DNA of 64,000 nt, taken from NCBI GenBank assembly GCA_033961575.1, contig CM066738.1:88361478-88425477 (forward strand), in the 5' to 3' direction. Below are positions 36,690 to 48,065 of this stretch, in pieces. A program made the position numbers and the translations under genes. This DNA is from Aselliscus stoliczkanus. Its lineage: Eukaryota > Chordata > Mammalia > Chiroptera > Hipposideridae. The notes beneath the pieces are model-generated. The model was not told where the DNA came from. It saw nothing but the letters and a program-made list of their open reading frames with translations, and ran no database searches. Every line of letters starts with the position of its first letter. Position 1 is the first letter of the stretch.

Positions 36690-36840
36690 TGTTTTGCTCT
36701 ATTATATTACATAAAATCATTAACTTGACACCATAATCCTGTGAGGTGACCTTGTTATGAAAATGTTCAAGATCACACAGCTCATACGCACAGCTGACAC
36801 CCATCCCCACGAAGGAATATCTGCCTCACATCTCCCACAA
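36690..36840 (-). repeat. MIR SINE remnant
   Basis: CATAATCCTGTGAGGTGACC, AAAATGTTCAAGATCACACA and GCTCATACGCACAGCTGACA follow antisense MIR order. Diverged. Confidence 0.6.
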
Positions 36841-38650
36841 TTGCTCTGTTGGCCAAGGTGACAGAGGTTCCACAGACCCACATCAGAACTGAGGACTTGC
36901 CTTAAATTTTAAGTCTTTGTAGGTTTTTGAATTATATTCTTCTAAAATTTGTTTTTCTAAACACTGAATCCATGGGTTTCCACAAAAATCCATGATCTTC
37001 TTTCAAAGTTATAGAGTGGGGCTGAGATTCAACTGTCTTACCGGAGACCACATGTATCAGCCTTCTTTGTGACTAGGAATTGCCATGCAACTGAATTCTC
37101 ACATGACCGTCCCCCCAAAAAAAAAAAAAAAATTGTATGTCTTCCTGTAAGCTCTCTTTTCTTTCTTCCTACTGGCTGAGGTGACCAGAAAATGGCCACT
37201 TAGGAAGTCTTTATTGATGATGTTGGAGCTACCATCCTTTGGATCTTAGAGTCATGGCATGTTGGGAGCTGTCCACTACCCCAAAACACCTATCCTGGGC
37301 TATTACATGAGTGACAAATAGTCCTTTTTTAGTTTTTAAGCCACTGAATTAATGTTTGGTCTCTGTGGCAGCAGAATAGCTTAGTCCAAGCCTAACCAGG
37401 GAGTGCTCTGTTTATGTTTTTCATTAACATAATTAATATATAGGATTTTACGATGTAAAAATATGGTGCACTGCAAATAACTTTGTTTCATTGGTGAACT
37501 TATCCTGATGATTCAGTTGATATCTTTATGCAGGACCAAAATTACCCAGGAAATTGGAAGAAAAATTGGTTAGTGGTCAATGTGTAGAAAAAGTAACTGG
37601 TAATTTTTGACCCATTTTCCATTTCTATTCAATTTTCAAAGTAGTGTGTGTACTCAGTGCCAGATCAGGTATATCCTCACTGCAGACAAGTAGGAGTATC
37701 TATATTCCTTTACTTCTACACATTGTAGCTATATGCTAAGTTTATCTCAAACAAATTATATTTCTAGAAACATTAACAACAAAGAAAAAGGAAGACAAAT
37801 ATTGTCAGTGTTGTTTGCATAACACATATTGCTGTCTCAACCTCTGTGATGTCTTTAAGTTGATGTCATCAATTTCTGTGATGACCTTCATTACTGATCA
37901 GTTTGGTGAAGTCTTGCTGAAAACTGGGCTATGGGATGTATGAGCTCTCAGGCATTTCTAACTTTCTAGGTTTATGACATGGTTATTTGTATGGAACAAA
38001 CATTACAGAAGGATGTTTCAAATTTACGTTTTTTTTTCCTTTCCTCACATAACAGTTTAATCTAGTTTGTCAATAATACACTTAAATTTGTGTTTATGAT
38101 CTTGGAACAGGTGGGCTCATATTAGGAAATGTCAGACTTCATCAGTCTGGCTGATTATAAATATTCCATGTGGTGATTTTCAATGCAGTTGGAGGAAACA
38201 AACAAACAAACAAAAACCCAACAAAAATCAAAACAAAACAAAACAAAACAAAATGGGTGGTCTGGCAAACTATGAAACCAGGAGAAACTATGAGGAAACT
38301 GCTCTGGCAAAATAGCAACATAGTAGTGAGTAATTTCAGTCATCATATCTCACTTTTCCCTGACTAAAAATTTTTCTCTTTGCTTATATCTTCTACTATT
38401 ATCCTTCATGGCTCTGGAATTCAAAGCTGTGTGATGCCAGTTATAAAAGCAGCCGTTGCATCTTATCACATTGTACCAAGCCTATTGTACTTGAAGGAGA
38501 AAATGCAAAATCTTCAACTTGTCCCACTACATATATGATGAGGTTTATATCTTCATAACTCCAAGTCCTGGTACTGTATGTTTTCATCATTCTCTAGATA
38601 CAGTAGCCTACTTTTTAGGGTGTGTGTGTGGGAGGAGAGGGAGGAAGGTA
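36841..38650. other. Unassigned sequence with old repeats
   Basis: 37150-37400 (TGGCTGAGGTGACCAGAAAA, CCTGGGCTATTACATGAGTG, TTTTTAAGCCACTGAATTAA) resembles an old LTR- or MER-type repeat. A (CAAA)n/(CAAAA)n tract at 38195-38254 looks like a retroposon tail without a recognised body. No gene. Confidence 0.4.
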
Positions 38651-38990
38651 TCATTTTTTTTTAATGCTTTGATTACATTCTCACCTCTAGGCCTCTCACA
38701 TACCGTTCCTTTTGTGAGGATACTCTTTTCCCTGTCTTTCTCTACGTTTCAAGTTAAATGATACTTCTTTTAAAAGGCCTTTCTCAACCTTCTAATAAAG
38801 TGTCCTATTGTAACTCAGCACTTACCAAAATTGCAGTTTACTTTTGTGTCTGATTATTGGTTTAGTATTTGTCAGTTCTATGCAGTGAATACCTGGTGTT
38901 TTGCCTGCAGTATTTGTCTATGTTTCCTGTGAGCAGAAATAACTTCTTGAAAACTTTCTCCCCCATTCCACCTTTGTGATTTTCCCCAGA
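38651..38990 (+). repeat. L2 LINE 3'-region remnant
   Basis: TTCTCACCTCTAGGCCTCTC, TACCGTTCCTTTTGTGAGGA, AAAGGCCTTTCTCAACCTTC and TTGTAACTCAGCACTTACCA are in L2 3' order in sense orientation. Confidence 0.6.
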
Positions 38991-39844
38991 AATGTCTTTT
39001 CTCTTATATAATTTAACCCTACTCTGACTGCAGTTTTGTAGTAGAGCAATGGACACTTAATTCCATCTGGGCACTGTCTTCTAATCACAATCAGTTGAAA
39101 AAGAGACTGACCAGACTTCTTTCCTAGGGTTTTTCAAACTACAGTTATTGGAGTCAACCCTTTTCGAGTAGAACTCTGGTGCTTTAGACAGAACTGTCCG
39201 CAGATTTTGGTAAAACCCTAGATGTCTACAATAGGGGAGCATTAGTCTGATATGCAGAAAGAATCAGAGATGGGAACAGAACTGGGAGCAATAGAAGTAC
39301 TCGAGGGCCTGTTTCAGGTTCCCGCAGAAGCCAGGTAACACTGACCCTTTTAGAGATGGACTAATTTGATGAGATACTCCATTCTCTGTATTGCTTTTCC
39401 ATGAGTTAGTTTGAGTTGGATTGCTGTTATTGGCAATTAAGATTGCTGATTATTAATATGCCCTGTGATATGTAATCTCCACAAAGTCACCCTTTCTGGT
39501 CAGGTGGCCAGTCCTCCACTTTTCTGCAGAATAAACATCTTTGTGCAGGAGGCTCTATTTCCTAAAAGTATATTAAACTACAAAGGAACCACGTACTTAT
39601 AATCCTACTTCTTCGATTTCTTCATTCTTCTCTAGACCTTTAATGTTTGTGTGAAAGTTTATGGTTTTCCTTTGTTTGAAAATCTGGAAAGCTTTCAGAC
39701 TGTGGAAATTCCCTTAAATGCTGAATTTAATATTGCACTTAAAGTCAGCCAATCTATATTTTTAAAATTACTTCTCTTGTTTTCTATCCTCCCAAAAGGG
39801 AAGCTCTTGTTTGAAAATATTTCTTCTCGATCAACTTTCTTTTG
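38991..39844. other. Unassigned sequence
   Basis: No gene or named repeat. A 76-codon plus frame at 39651-39881 runs into the T tail of the SINE at 39862 and is not supported. Confidence 0.4.
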
Positions 39845-39861
39845 CCAATTTCTAGCATTTC

Positions 39862-39971
39862 TTTCTTTTTTTTTTTTTTGAGGGCAGTGTCACTGACCAT
39901 CATATGTGGGACACGAACCAGGGCCGCTGGCTTCCCAAGCCAGCGCTTAACCACCGTGCCACTCGGCCAGC
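39862..39971 (-). mobile_element. tRNA-derived SINE (type B)
   Basis: On the minus strand: GGGCTGGCCGAGTGGCACGG, A-box region TGGCACGGTGGTTAAGCGC, B-box GGTTCGTGTCCC, then CATATGATGGTCAGTGACAC, TGCCCTC and an A tail. A perfect 17-bp target-site duplication, CCAATTTCTAGCATTTC, is present at 39845-39861 and 39972-39988. Head differs from type A, so a second tRNA-derived subfamily. Confidence 0.97.
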
Positions 39972-40509
39972 CCAATTTCTAGCATTTCAAACTTCCTAAG
40001 TTCTGTCATCTTAGATAGGGGTAGAAAGGACCCCAGCTATGTTGGCACTTTTTTCCCCAAGAATACCCTGCTAATGAAGGCCCCAGTGATCCAACTGAGC
40101 AATGTAAAAATTTAGACTCCCCCCCCTTCTCAAAACCCCCAACCTGGGACTAGGCTCCTGCCCCCTCGCCATATGCTTAGAATATTTCAGGGAGTAAAGT
40201 CAGGTCAAAGCCATGTTTCCTACTGTTCTACAGTTATTGTTTATACAGCACATGCAGGCAATCCATCAATGCCAGGGAAAGCTACAAGGAAACTGCTCTT
40301 CTGACCATAGACCCCAAAATATAGTCTTAAGTGCTGGCATAAAAACAACATATACTATTATTCTGACCTTCTGGGGGAAAAAAATCATTAATATTAAAAT
40401 ATTTAAATACTTCATTGGGAAGTAGATTAAACATAAGCCTTATGAAAATAAAAGTAGGGTAATTGGATCAGAGAAGTAATAGTAATAATTGCAATAATCA
40501 TATGTGACT

Positions 40510-40855
40510 AATATTTTGTAGTTTACAAAACACTTCCTGAGCCATTCACACATGTAATGTGTTCCGCTCATAAGGGGTAACATTTTAGAGATAAGGAAAA
40601 TGAATTCAGTTAAGGGAAGTGATTGAATAAGTATTCAGATAAAATACAGGGCATTCAGCTAAATTTGAATTTCAGGTAAACAACTTTTCTTTTTGTTGTT
40701 TAAATATGTTCTAAATATTGCATGCTTACCTGAAATTTAAATTTAGCTGACTGTCCTGTATTCTTATTTGCTAAATCTCTGGGAATCCTGGATAAAAGTA
40801 AGGTCACAAAGTTAGTAATTGGCAAAACAGGAGATCCTTAACAACCAGTAGAGAA
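40510..40855 (-). repeat. MIR SINE remnant, split
   Basis: The left part (40510-40645) has GTTTACAAAACACTTCCTGA, AACATTTTAGAGATAAGGAA and TTCAGTTAAGGGAAGTGATT; the right part (40795-40855) resumes with AAGGTCACAAAGTTAGTAAT and TGGCAAAACAGGAG. Together they read as one antisense MIR interrupted by a palindromic element. Confidence 0.7.
40647..40792. mobile_element. Old palindromic MITE inside a MIR
   Basis: AAATACAGGGCATTCAGC-TAAATTTGAATTTCAGG (left arm) is mirrored by CCTGAAATTTAAATTTAGCT-GACTGTCCTGTATT (right arm), about 43 bases each with a handful of mismatches, around a central ACAACTTTTCTTTTTGTTGT region. I recall this as a widespread eutherian palindromic repeat, but I do not assign its family name. 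Ends are approximate. Confidence 0.75.
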
Positions 40856-41567
40856 TGTGATGGTTGACGTGAACTTTCAAAAGATTCTAGTGTACATTCA
40901 TGTGGAATAATTGTCATTGTCAGGACATTGCAAGAGACATAATCTGTTTACATCCTAAATTTTCAGGTGTGAAGCTAGTTTAGAATTGCCCATGAACACA
41001 CACCACTTCTGGTGAGCCTCTTTGAAATATGTGCGGTATGTTGACCCAAGTCAGGCAGATTTTTTCACTGGCTACCCTCCACACCCACCATTTACTGAGG
41101 GTTAATGATGTCTTTGCATGCAATGTGGCTCTCAGATATTTCTGAAGAACTAGCCCATAATTTAGAAAACTAACCAATGGTTTTCAAGTATTAACTTAGA
41201 TCCTATTAAAAAATAAATCCCAAAAGGGACATTTCATGGACCAAAGAGAGGACCCTTTAGCCTCTTGAACCCTTTGGAAATAGTGTGAGAAGTAAGTCAG
41301 TGAGAGAACCCATCGGAGAAGCCTTTGGTGGGTTTCTTGGTTAAATCTTCAGGACAAAAACTTATAGAGCCTATTGGGGAATGTACATTTATTTCACTAA
41401 TGTCAGCTTTCAGACTGCATAAGCTAGATATGAGTACAAAGATGAATAAGTAAGAAGCCTATAGCTTTTATCAACAAAACTTTTACAAAAAGTGTGAGTT
41501 CTTAATTCCAGAGTTAGCAATCATAGAGAAATTCTAAAGAAGAGAGAGAGAGAGGGAGGGAGGGGGG

Positions 41568-41625
<58 letters not shown>

Positions 41626-41985
41626 TATGACATGTTGGCTGTGTCTGACCAATTTATAGGGCATATTTAGCAGGAATCTACTTCTCTGAGGGCCAAGAAC
41701 CCTTAAAAGAGAAGAATCAATCAGAAAAGTTTGACCCAGTAACACAACCCTTGGCATTAGAGGGTGTATGTGCCTCTTGGATTTGTACTGAGGCTCACAG
41801 TACAGCCGAAAAGGTAAGGAGAGAGGACTGTGAGAAAACATGTGAAAAAGCTGTTTTTAGTAGACCTAAGTCAGGTACTAGAGAGTAAGGTGGCCCCCCA
41901 TCCGTAAACCTGTAATAGGACAACACTGAAGAACAGATAGTGACATTTTCTTGCTCTTGACCACAGTATCAACCAGATTTGACTC
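40856..41985. other. Unassigned sequence around a (GA)n tract
   Basis: No gene is recognised. A 106-codon minus frame at 41841-41521 is carried through the (CT)n complement and has no domain. Confidence 0.45.
41539..41622. repeat. (GA)n microsatellite
   Basis: GA repeats with a GGGAGGGAGGGGGGGG interruption at about 41552-41569, followed by roughly 26 pure GA units. Confidence 0.97.
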
Positions 41986-42105
41986 ATTGGAAGCTTCAGT
42001 TTGTCCCCTCTTTGAGCCTCATTTCCACCTGTAAAATAGTAGTGATAATATCAGTATGTTATGCTATAAAGGATAATATGCTACACAATGTTAGCTGGTA
42101 TATAA
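41986..42105 (+). repeat. MIR SINE remnant
   Basis: CTTTGAGCCTCATTTCCACC, TGTAAAATAGTAGTGATAAT and the following ATATCAGTATG region match the MIR core. Confidence 0.65.
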
Positions 42106-42752
42106 TATTAGGAGCAGAAAGGGGATTAGAGAATACCTAATTAATAAATGAAGAAGAGGAAGGAAGGATAGAAGGAAAGGAAAGAAAGAAGGAAGGAAAC
42201 CAATAATTAGAATGAGTAGCTTTTCTAGGAACATCAATATTATTTGTAACAAATTCATCAGTAGAGTTTAGTTTTATTTACTCCCACTCCAGTATTTTTC
42301 AAATATGTTTTCTAGCTTATGATATCTATAATTTGACATACTCTGGCATGGGCAGCGAGGTAGTATGTATATGCTAAATCAGCTTTAGGCTCAGTTGTCC
42401 TCACTAAGAATCCACACTGCAGGGAAGGTAGCTAGCTAACATTCTATGAAAAAGTCCATGTTCCAGAAGCAGCTACTACAAGGGGTTTTGATTGACACAT
42501 CATTGTGCACGTTAGACTGGTGAATGGCAGACACTTTTTTTTTCAGTGAAATTAATTGTTTTGTAATTAGATTGGAAAATGATAAAAAATAGTTGCTCAC
42601 TGATGGTATTGAAAGGTGTTCGAAGTATAAGGACTGATCACAAAATCCAGAGAAGACTCCCTACCTTTACAAAAATAGTGCATGCAAATCTAGTGAGCTT
42701 AGTAGTCTTTATGTCAGGGCTGTATTTTAAACCATATTGCCCTGCCATTGTT

Positions 42753-42919
42753 CTGGGGTGTTTTTCTTAATCATTTTTTTTCTTAGCTGAGCCATCCTGC
42801 CACCTGTTGGCAGCTCAGCAGCAGCTAAGCTCGGGCTGGGCATCGAATTGCCATTGCTCAGAGCTCAGCTTGCACTCTTAAGTGATCCCTTAACCAACTG
42901 AGCCACTCAGACGGCCCTA
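42753..42919 (-). mobile_element. tRNA-derived SINE (type A)
   Basis: On the minus strand: GGGCCGTCTGAGTGGCTCAG, TTAAGGGATCACTTAAGAGT, a B-box region decayed to GCAATTCGATGCCC, the GCCAACAGGTGGCAGGATGG body and an A-rich tail. CCCTGCCATTGTT occurs at 42740-42752 and 42920-42932, a 13-bp perfect target-site duplication. The tail is longer and more degenerate than in the copy at 33592. Confidence 0.95.
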
Positions 42920-42932
42920 CCCTGCCATTGTT

Positions 42933-44030
42933 TTAAGAGAGTGGCTGGCTGCCCAATACTGATGATATGAGTAACGGAATTTTAGCTCTGCAAGGATATC
43001 CTGTGTGTTCTGTGTGGACCTTTCAGTCGAGGTGGTGGGAAGTCTGAGCATCAGAAAAGAGCGCAGTGACTAAAAGCTTACAGAACAGGTGCAATGAATG
43101 TGTTTTTGACTGCTTTCAACAAAGGTATTTTTATCTTTAAATAAACATTGTCAATGATGCAAAATTTGTCCTGTGACTAGTTTTCAATGCAATGCTCATT
43201 GTAAGGTCATAAAAGGAGCATCATGGGGCCTCAAATACATCCGTGGCTCTTACATCTCCCAAAAGACCAAAGAGTTATGTACAAATTAGTTTGAGTGAAT
43301 TCCTAATAATGCTTAGGAATTACAACTTTCCATGAGTTATTTGAAGCATGTGAGCTGACCAAGGGGAGAGAGATTCAGAGAAATGGGTTGGGTTTGCTAC
43401 TGCTTAATTCTGAGTCTGAAGGGAGTCTCCTGTGGCATGGACTCCCAAGGCGTATGCAGAGCTCACACTGAAAAAGTTATCTTTTTTCAACAGAGTTGAA
43501 GATGGGAATTCTAAGGGGAGTGACTATGAAAAAGGAGATGTTATTAAATGAGGATATGGATTTGAGGAGATAACAGTAATGCTTTTTTGAAACACATTTG
43601 AGAAGCTCCTTCTAGGGGGAGGAGTATCGACACCTGGGAAAGTGGCATTAAAATAAATAATGTTGCCAAAAGCACATCAGGAGTTTAGATACGCTATGAG
43701 CACACATTCACAGAGCTGAATTAATGAGGACATCTTGTATTAAATCAGTCGACAGCCTGGATGCCATTTGTCATTGAAATGTAACTTAATATACATTTTA
43801 TGTGCTATAAAATGCTCACCTTCAGAATGAACGTATACGTTGTGAATATGTAAGTGCATATGGATGTGTGTATTTCTCTCAGCCTAATTCTCCACGGAGA
43901 TGCATGCTGTCAGAAGGGCGCACACGTAGATGTTGAGCAGGGGGAATGTGGGGGACATGACAATTAGAGGGCTTCTGCAGGTACGTGGTATCCGGCGATG
44001 GGCTAAACAATTCCTACTAGCAGTGAAGGA
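42933..44030. other. Unassigned, repeat-poor sequence
   Basis: No gene or named element recognised over about 1.1 kb. Together with the 26.4-28.9 kb stretch, one of the few repeat-poor pieces. Confidence 0.4.
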
Positions 44031-44039
44031 TTTTGTATG

Positions 44040-44250
44040 TGAAATATGGAAATACTTTAACCCACTCCTTCCCTTCTACCTGTCTGCCTGTACACTGTTG
44101 CCGAGTTTACCATCCTTAGTCTCCATATTTGTCATATCCTTCTCCAATTTCCAACCTTTCAACAGTTTTCTATTTTTCACATATGAAACCCAAGTGCCTT
44201 CGCCTGGGAGCTCAGACCTTGCTAGGTATAGAGAAACCCTTCTTTCTAAA
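44040..44250 (+). repeat. Possible L2 remnant
   Basis: CTGTCTGCCTGTACACTGTT, TCATATCCTTCTCCAATTTC and ACATATGAAACCCAAGTGCC have L2-3'-like composition and order. A 107-codon frame at 43930-44253 crosses it but has no recognisable domain, and an opposite frame overlaps it. Confidence 0.35.
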
Positions 44251-44259
44251 TAGGCAGTG

Positions 44260-46289
44260 GTTTTGATGTTGGCTGCAACCACCTTAAATTTGCTTGACTG
44301 TGCTTTTCCCAAGCTATTTCTCTAAGTAGCTCTAGGGGAAAAGAAAGAGGGAAATTATTAAAAATAAAAAATAAAATCCTTCCTATTCATAAGAAAAGAC
44401 AGCTTGCCCACAAACTCTGTGTAGGCATTCATAAGAAATTTACATAATCAACATGAATTCCAAATATCTTGGTACTCAATTATATTCGATGAAAGCAGTG
44501 TGCTTAATATAAATTCAGTTGGCTCTCCCACTTCCTGTTTACAGTTAAAGAAAATCTCTCATTACCTTAAATGGAAGGAAACAGGAGGTTCTAGGTTCAG
44601 AGCTTTTGTCAGTGTGCCAACCAAGTGACACTGTCACATGCCTCTCCTAAAATGATCAATTATTCAGACTTGAGCTTTGCCAATGAAATGGGAAATATCT
44701 AAAGAAAGCAGAGAGAGAAATGCCCTAGGAATGGGAGAGGAAGGGATCCGAACAGGCCCAAATGAAAAAGAGCCTGGCGCCATTCCCCCACAACTGTGCC
44801 AGCCATCCCATCTGTGGCCAGGCTGAAGTAAGGTAGGATAAAAAAATCTGTACTCTGAAATACATGCCTGTCAGTGTCTCCCCCACCCCCTTCTTGTTTA
44901 AGATGAATGACAGCCTCAGATTAAGATAATAACATTGTTTTTTCTTTATCTGAGACATTAAATTGGGGAACAGTACATTTATGGAGGCTTGTTATGTTGG
45001 GAGCAGCAGGAGGGACAGCTTAGCATCCTGACATGAGTTTGGAAAGCAGAGGTAAAGTGAAATGAAAACAAACAGCAAAGCTTATCCATTATGTTGCCAA
45101 CAAAGGGACTTGGGTGGCTAGAATTGCACACCTGGCCGGAGGTGTGCTGAAGAGCGTACCCTGAGCTATCTCTCTCTGTCTTCATTGAATATGTTCGATT
45201 TATGTCCTGCAATCCTGGGTTGGTTTTGGATCCCCCTTTCTCCATCCATATGAGACTTAGTAAACATAGGATACTTAATATTCTTCAGATTACGATGGTG
45301 ATTGTGGCCTGGAAATGACTGTGTTTGGAGGAGGAAGACATGTCCACTCTCATTTCATCCCATTTCTTAGGACCTGTGATGTGGCATTCTTGGTTGCAAG
45401 ATTTGGAGGGCACAACTGAATGATAAGTATGACTTTTGCTTTAGAGAAGTAAGAGGAGTGAGGCCTGAAGGAAAACAAAGAGCTCACAGTTTATGGAGGC
45501 TTTTCAGGTTTTTTTAAATTTTTTTAAAAAATTTTTGTTCAGTTCATTTGACCAGGTTGAGGATGGGGGCAGGGACTTAAAGCAAAGATTGGCACAAGAG
45601 TGAACCTCCTTTTAGCTATAGAACCAACTACTGAAATCTCTTATAGGAATGAAAAACTTTCTTTTAACTCCTTCTTTTTACTTGTCCACATCACAATAAA
45701 AGAGGAGGTTTGCTCATTTTTGTGGGTCATATGATTTAGGTACACTAAGCAGATCGTGTTTTCTAGTGGGTGAAGGTACTCCTTCTTTTTTTCCATTTTA
45801 TTACACTTATTCCAAATAGAGAATATTATGTGTTGCTCCCTCCCTCCCTCCCTCCCTCCTTCCCTTTCTTTCTCTCTGGCAGAAGAGGCACAGCAGTGGA
45901 GAATATATAATACACAGTGACAAATAATATAGTATACTGCTTTGGAATTTCATGGATCAATAGCATTTTCAGGGACTTACATAATCTTGCTGATAATATT
46001 TTGCCCAGTTTAAAAAAAAAAGTGTATGTGTGTGTGTATATGTATATATATATGCAAATAAGTATAACCATACATACCATCTATCATTAGCATAATTTGA
46101 TAACTTAAAGGTCATCTTAACATCAGAAATATAGTAAAATCATCTCAGTTTTTAAAAGTAATAAATTTGCTTTCAAAGAAAACTTATTTATCAAATGTTT
46201 CCTGGTCATGTGAAGAATTCATTTGTGAAAGCCCGAAAGGGAAAGCTTACCTACCATTCACTGAGAGGGAGAGGTAGGGAACAGATTCT
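44260..46289. other. Unassigned sequence with small microsatellites
   Basis: (CTCC)n at 45836-45862 grading into CTTT, and a GT/TA tract at 46023-46054. Minus frames at 44958-44725, 45245-44979 and 46080-45826 have no domain. No gene recognised. Confidence 0.4.
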
Positions 46290-46425
46290 TTTATAGAACC
46301 CAGAAGGAACTGTGATCTTAGACTTCCAGCCTCCACATCTGGGAGACAATAAGTTTCTGTTTGTTTAAGTCACTCAGTATGCTTGTACATCACTGCAGCA
46401 GCCATAGCAAATTCATACAAGGTGG
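46290..46425 (+). repeat. MaLR-type LTR 3' end remnant
   Basis: GATCTTAGACTTCCAGCCTC, CACATCTGGGAGACAATAAG, TTTCTGTTTGTTTAAGTCAC, TCAGTATGCTTGTACATCAC and CAGCAGCCATAGCAAATTCA follow the recalled end of the MLT1/MST LTR group, including its AATAA-type signal. The 5' half of the LTR is not recognised. Confidence 0.55.
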
Positions 46426-46479
46426 GGGGGTAAATTATGTCTATATTCGTATAACTTGGCCAGAAGCAAAAATTGAAAA

Positions 46480-46847
46480 ATGTTATCCAAATATCTTCCT
46501 TTCAATATTTCCTTTATCTTCAGGTAAAGAAAGAAGTCATTGGGGGCCAGGTCAGGTGAGAAGGGAGGGTGTTCCAATAAAGGTATTTGTTCACTGGCTA
46601 AAAACTCCCTCACAGACAGTGACATCTGAGCTGGTGCATTGTTGTGATGCAAGAACCATGAAGTGTTGGCGAAAAGTTCAGGTCATTTTGGTCTAAATTT
46701 TTTCATGCAGCCTTTTCAATACTTCCAAACAGTAAATTTGCTTAACTGTTTGTCCAGTTGGTACAAATTCATTATGAATAATCCCTCTGATATCAAAAAA
46801 GTTAGCAACGTTGTTGCAACAAGTTCACAAATTTAATTATCAGACCT
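46480..46847 (-). mobile_element. Mariner internal-deletion derivative, copy 2 (truncated)
   Basis: The 5' terminus remains (TTAATTATCAGACCT at 46833-46847). On the minus strand the first catalytic site reads FFDIRG, intact; the second is HHNNAPAQ with Asp changed to Asn; the third FSPDLAPND is intact (frame 46652-46413). The element stops after ILKGRYLDN, so the C-terminal end and far terminus are missing. The transposase N-terminus is absent, as in the other two copies. Confidence 0.88.
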
Positions 46848-46849
46848 GG

Positions 46850-47865
46850 TATGTGAAGTTTAAAGAACAACTAATAGGGAAATTGAATTAAATGGGCCAA
46901 GTTTAAAGTATTCGATAGCAATTCTTTTCATGTTACTATATCAAGTATTTCATGAAAAGAAATACACACTTAAAATGAACCATTTCATCAAAATCCATGG
47001 TAATTCTGAAATTAATTTTTCACGTCCTCCTTTGCTCTCACCCGTGTCTGATTAATCCAAGACCCTTGTCTTCAGTTGTTTTTGTCTTCACATGTTTTTG
47101 ATATTTATCTAATGAAATATTAGAATGTGTTTGCTAGCTTTAATGAAAAAAAAAAAAGGTTTATCTTACCCAAGAGATCCATTGCTTTCAAATCACTACC
47201 CCCAAATTGACAGAACTAGAGTTTTAACTCCCTTGAAAAAACTGACTTCATAGGTGAAAAATGATGAACTTTTGCAAACATTCATTTTAGCTTCCTTATA
47301 TTTCAGCTAATTGAGGCAAATGACCCAAGTGTAGAACCTGCCAGCAGCATAGGTTTTATTTAATGCAAAAACCTTTCTTATCTGTAGAGAACAGCAAAGA
47401 GAGCCTTTGGCACACACATTTGTCTATGAAGCAATAGGTTCTTCACTGGCCTTGCCCTTTGGGGAGAAAAAAAACACAATAACAAAGAATAGGCATCATG
47501 ATACATGTTCAGCTGCAGCTGTAGGTTACCTGCAGGCTATGTGTCTCTAATTATTTTCCCTTATAAATTCTAATTTGTCTTCTGGGATTTTTTTTTAAAG
47601 GGGGATTAACTAATATTTTCAGGGAAGGAGGCCAGACATACTTACCTTAGCATCTTTCCTTGACATTGCACATCACCTTTCAGCATTTTGCTCCTATTTT
47701 CCAGTTACATTAATCTGATAAATTGCACTAAGGCCAAAATCCACTAGAGAAAAATGCAAATAATAGGTTGGAGCTCTCTCTACTTTGTTATAAAGCCATT
47801 TTCATGAGGTATTTGTTACTCTTGGGCATCCTTTTCTCCTGAATTTCAGTGTTTAAGTTTTAAGC
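46850..47865. other. Unassigned sequence
   Basis: No gene or named element. A-run at 47147-47158. Confidence 0.45.
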
Positions 47866-47869
47866 ATTG

Positions 47870-48065
47870 TGGATCTCCAAAGGGAATGAATGTCTTGCAT
47901 TCAAATCCACAAATATTTATTGTGTCTATATGTACCAGGCATGTACAAAACCCTGGGATAACGAAGATAAATATGACATAATGCATTCACTCAAGGAGTG
48001 TGCTCCCTGGCTGGGGCGACAGATATGTTTATCCAGTGCCATAATGGGGGCACAGTGAGAGCTGT
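47870..48065 (-). repeat. L2 LINE remnant
   Basis: CCACAAATATTTATTGTGTC, TATGTACCAGGCATGTACAA, TAACGAAGATAAATATGACA and CACTCAAGGAGTGTGCTCCC are the antisense L2 3' end in order. Opposite frames of 63 and 76 codons overlap it and are not supported. Confidence 0.72.

Noticed and set aside
41521..41841. 106-codon minus-strand frame
   Set aside because: The middle is a Ser-Leu run encoded by the (CT)n complement of a (GA)n microsatellite; the ends have no motif.
43930..44253. 107-codon plus-strand frame
   Set aside because: An opposite frame of 78 codons overlaps it, an L2-like stretch underlies it, and no recognisable domain is present.
46361..46696. 111-codon plus-strand frame
   Set aside because: Joins an LTR-like end to the antisense of mariner copy 2. 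Not a gene.
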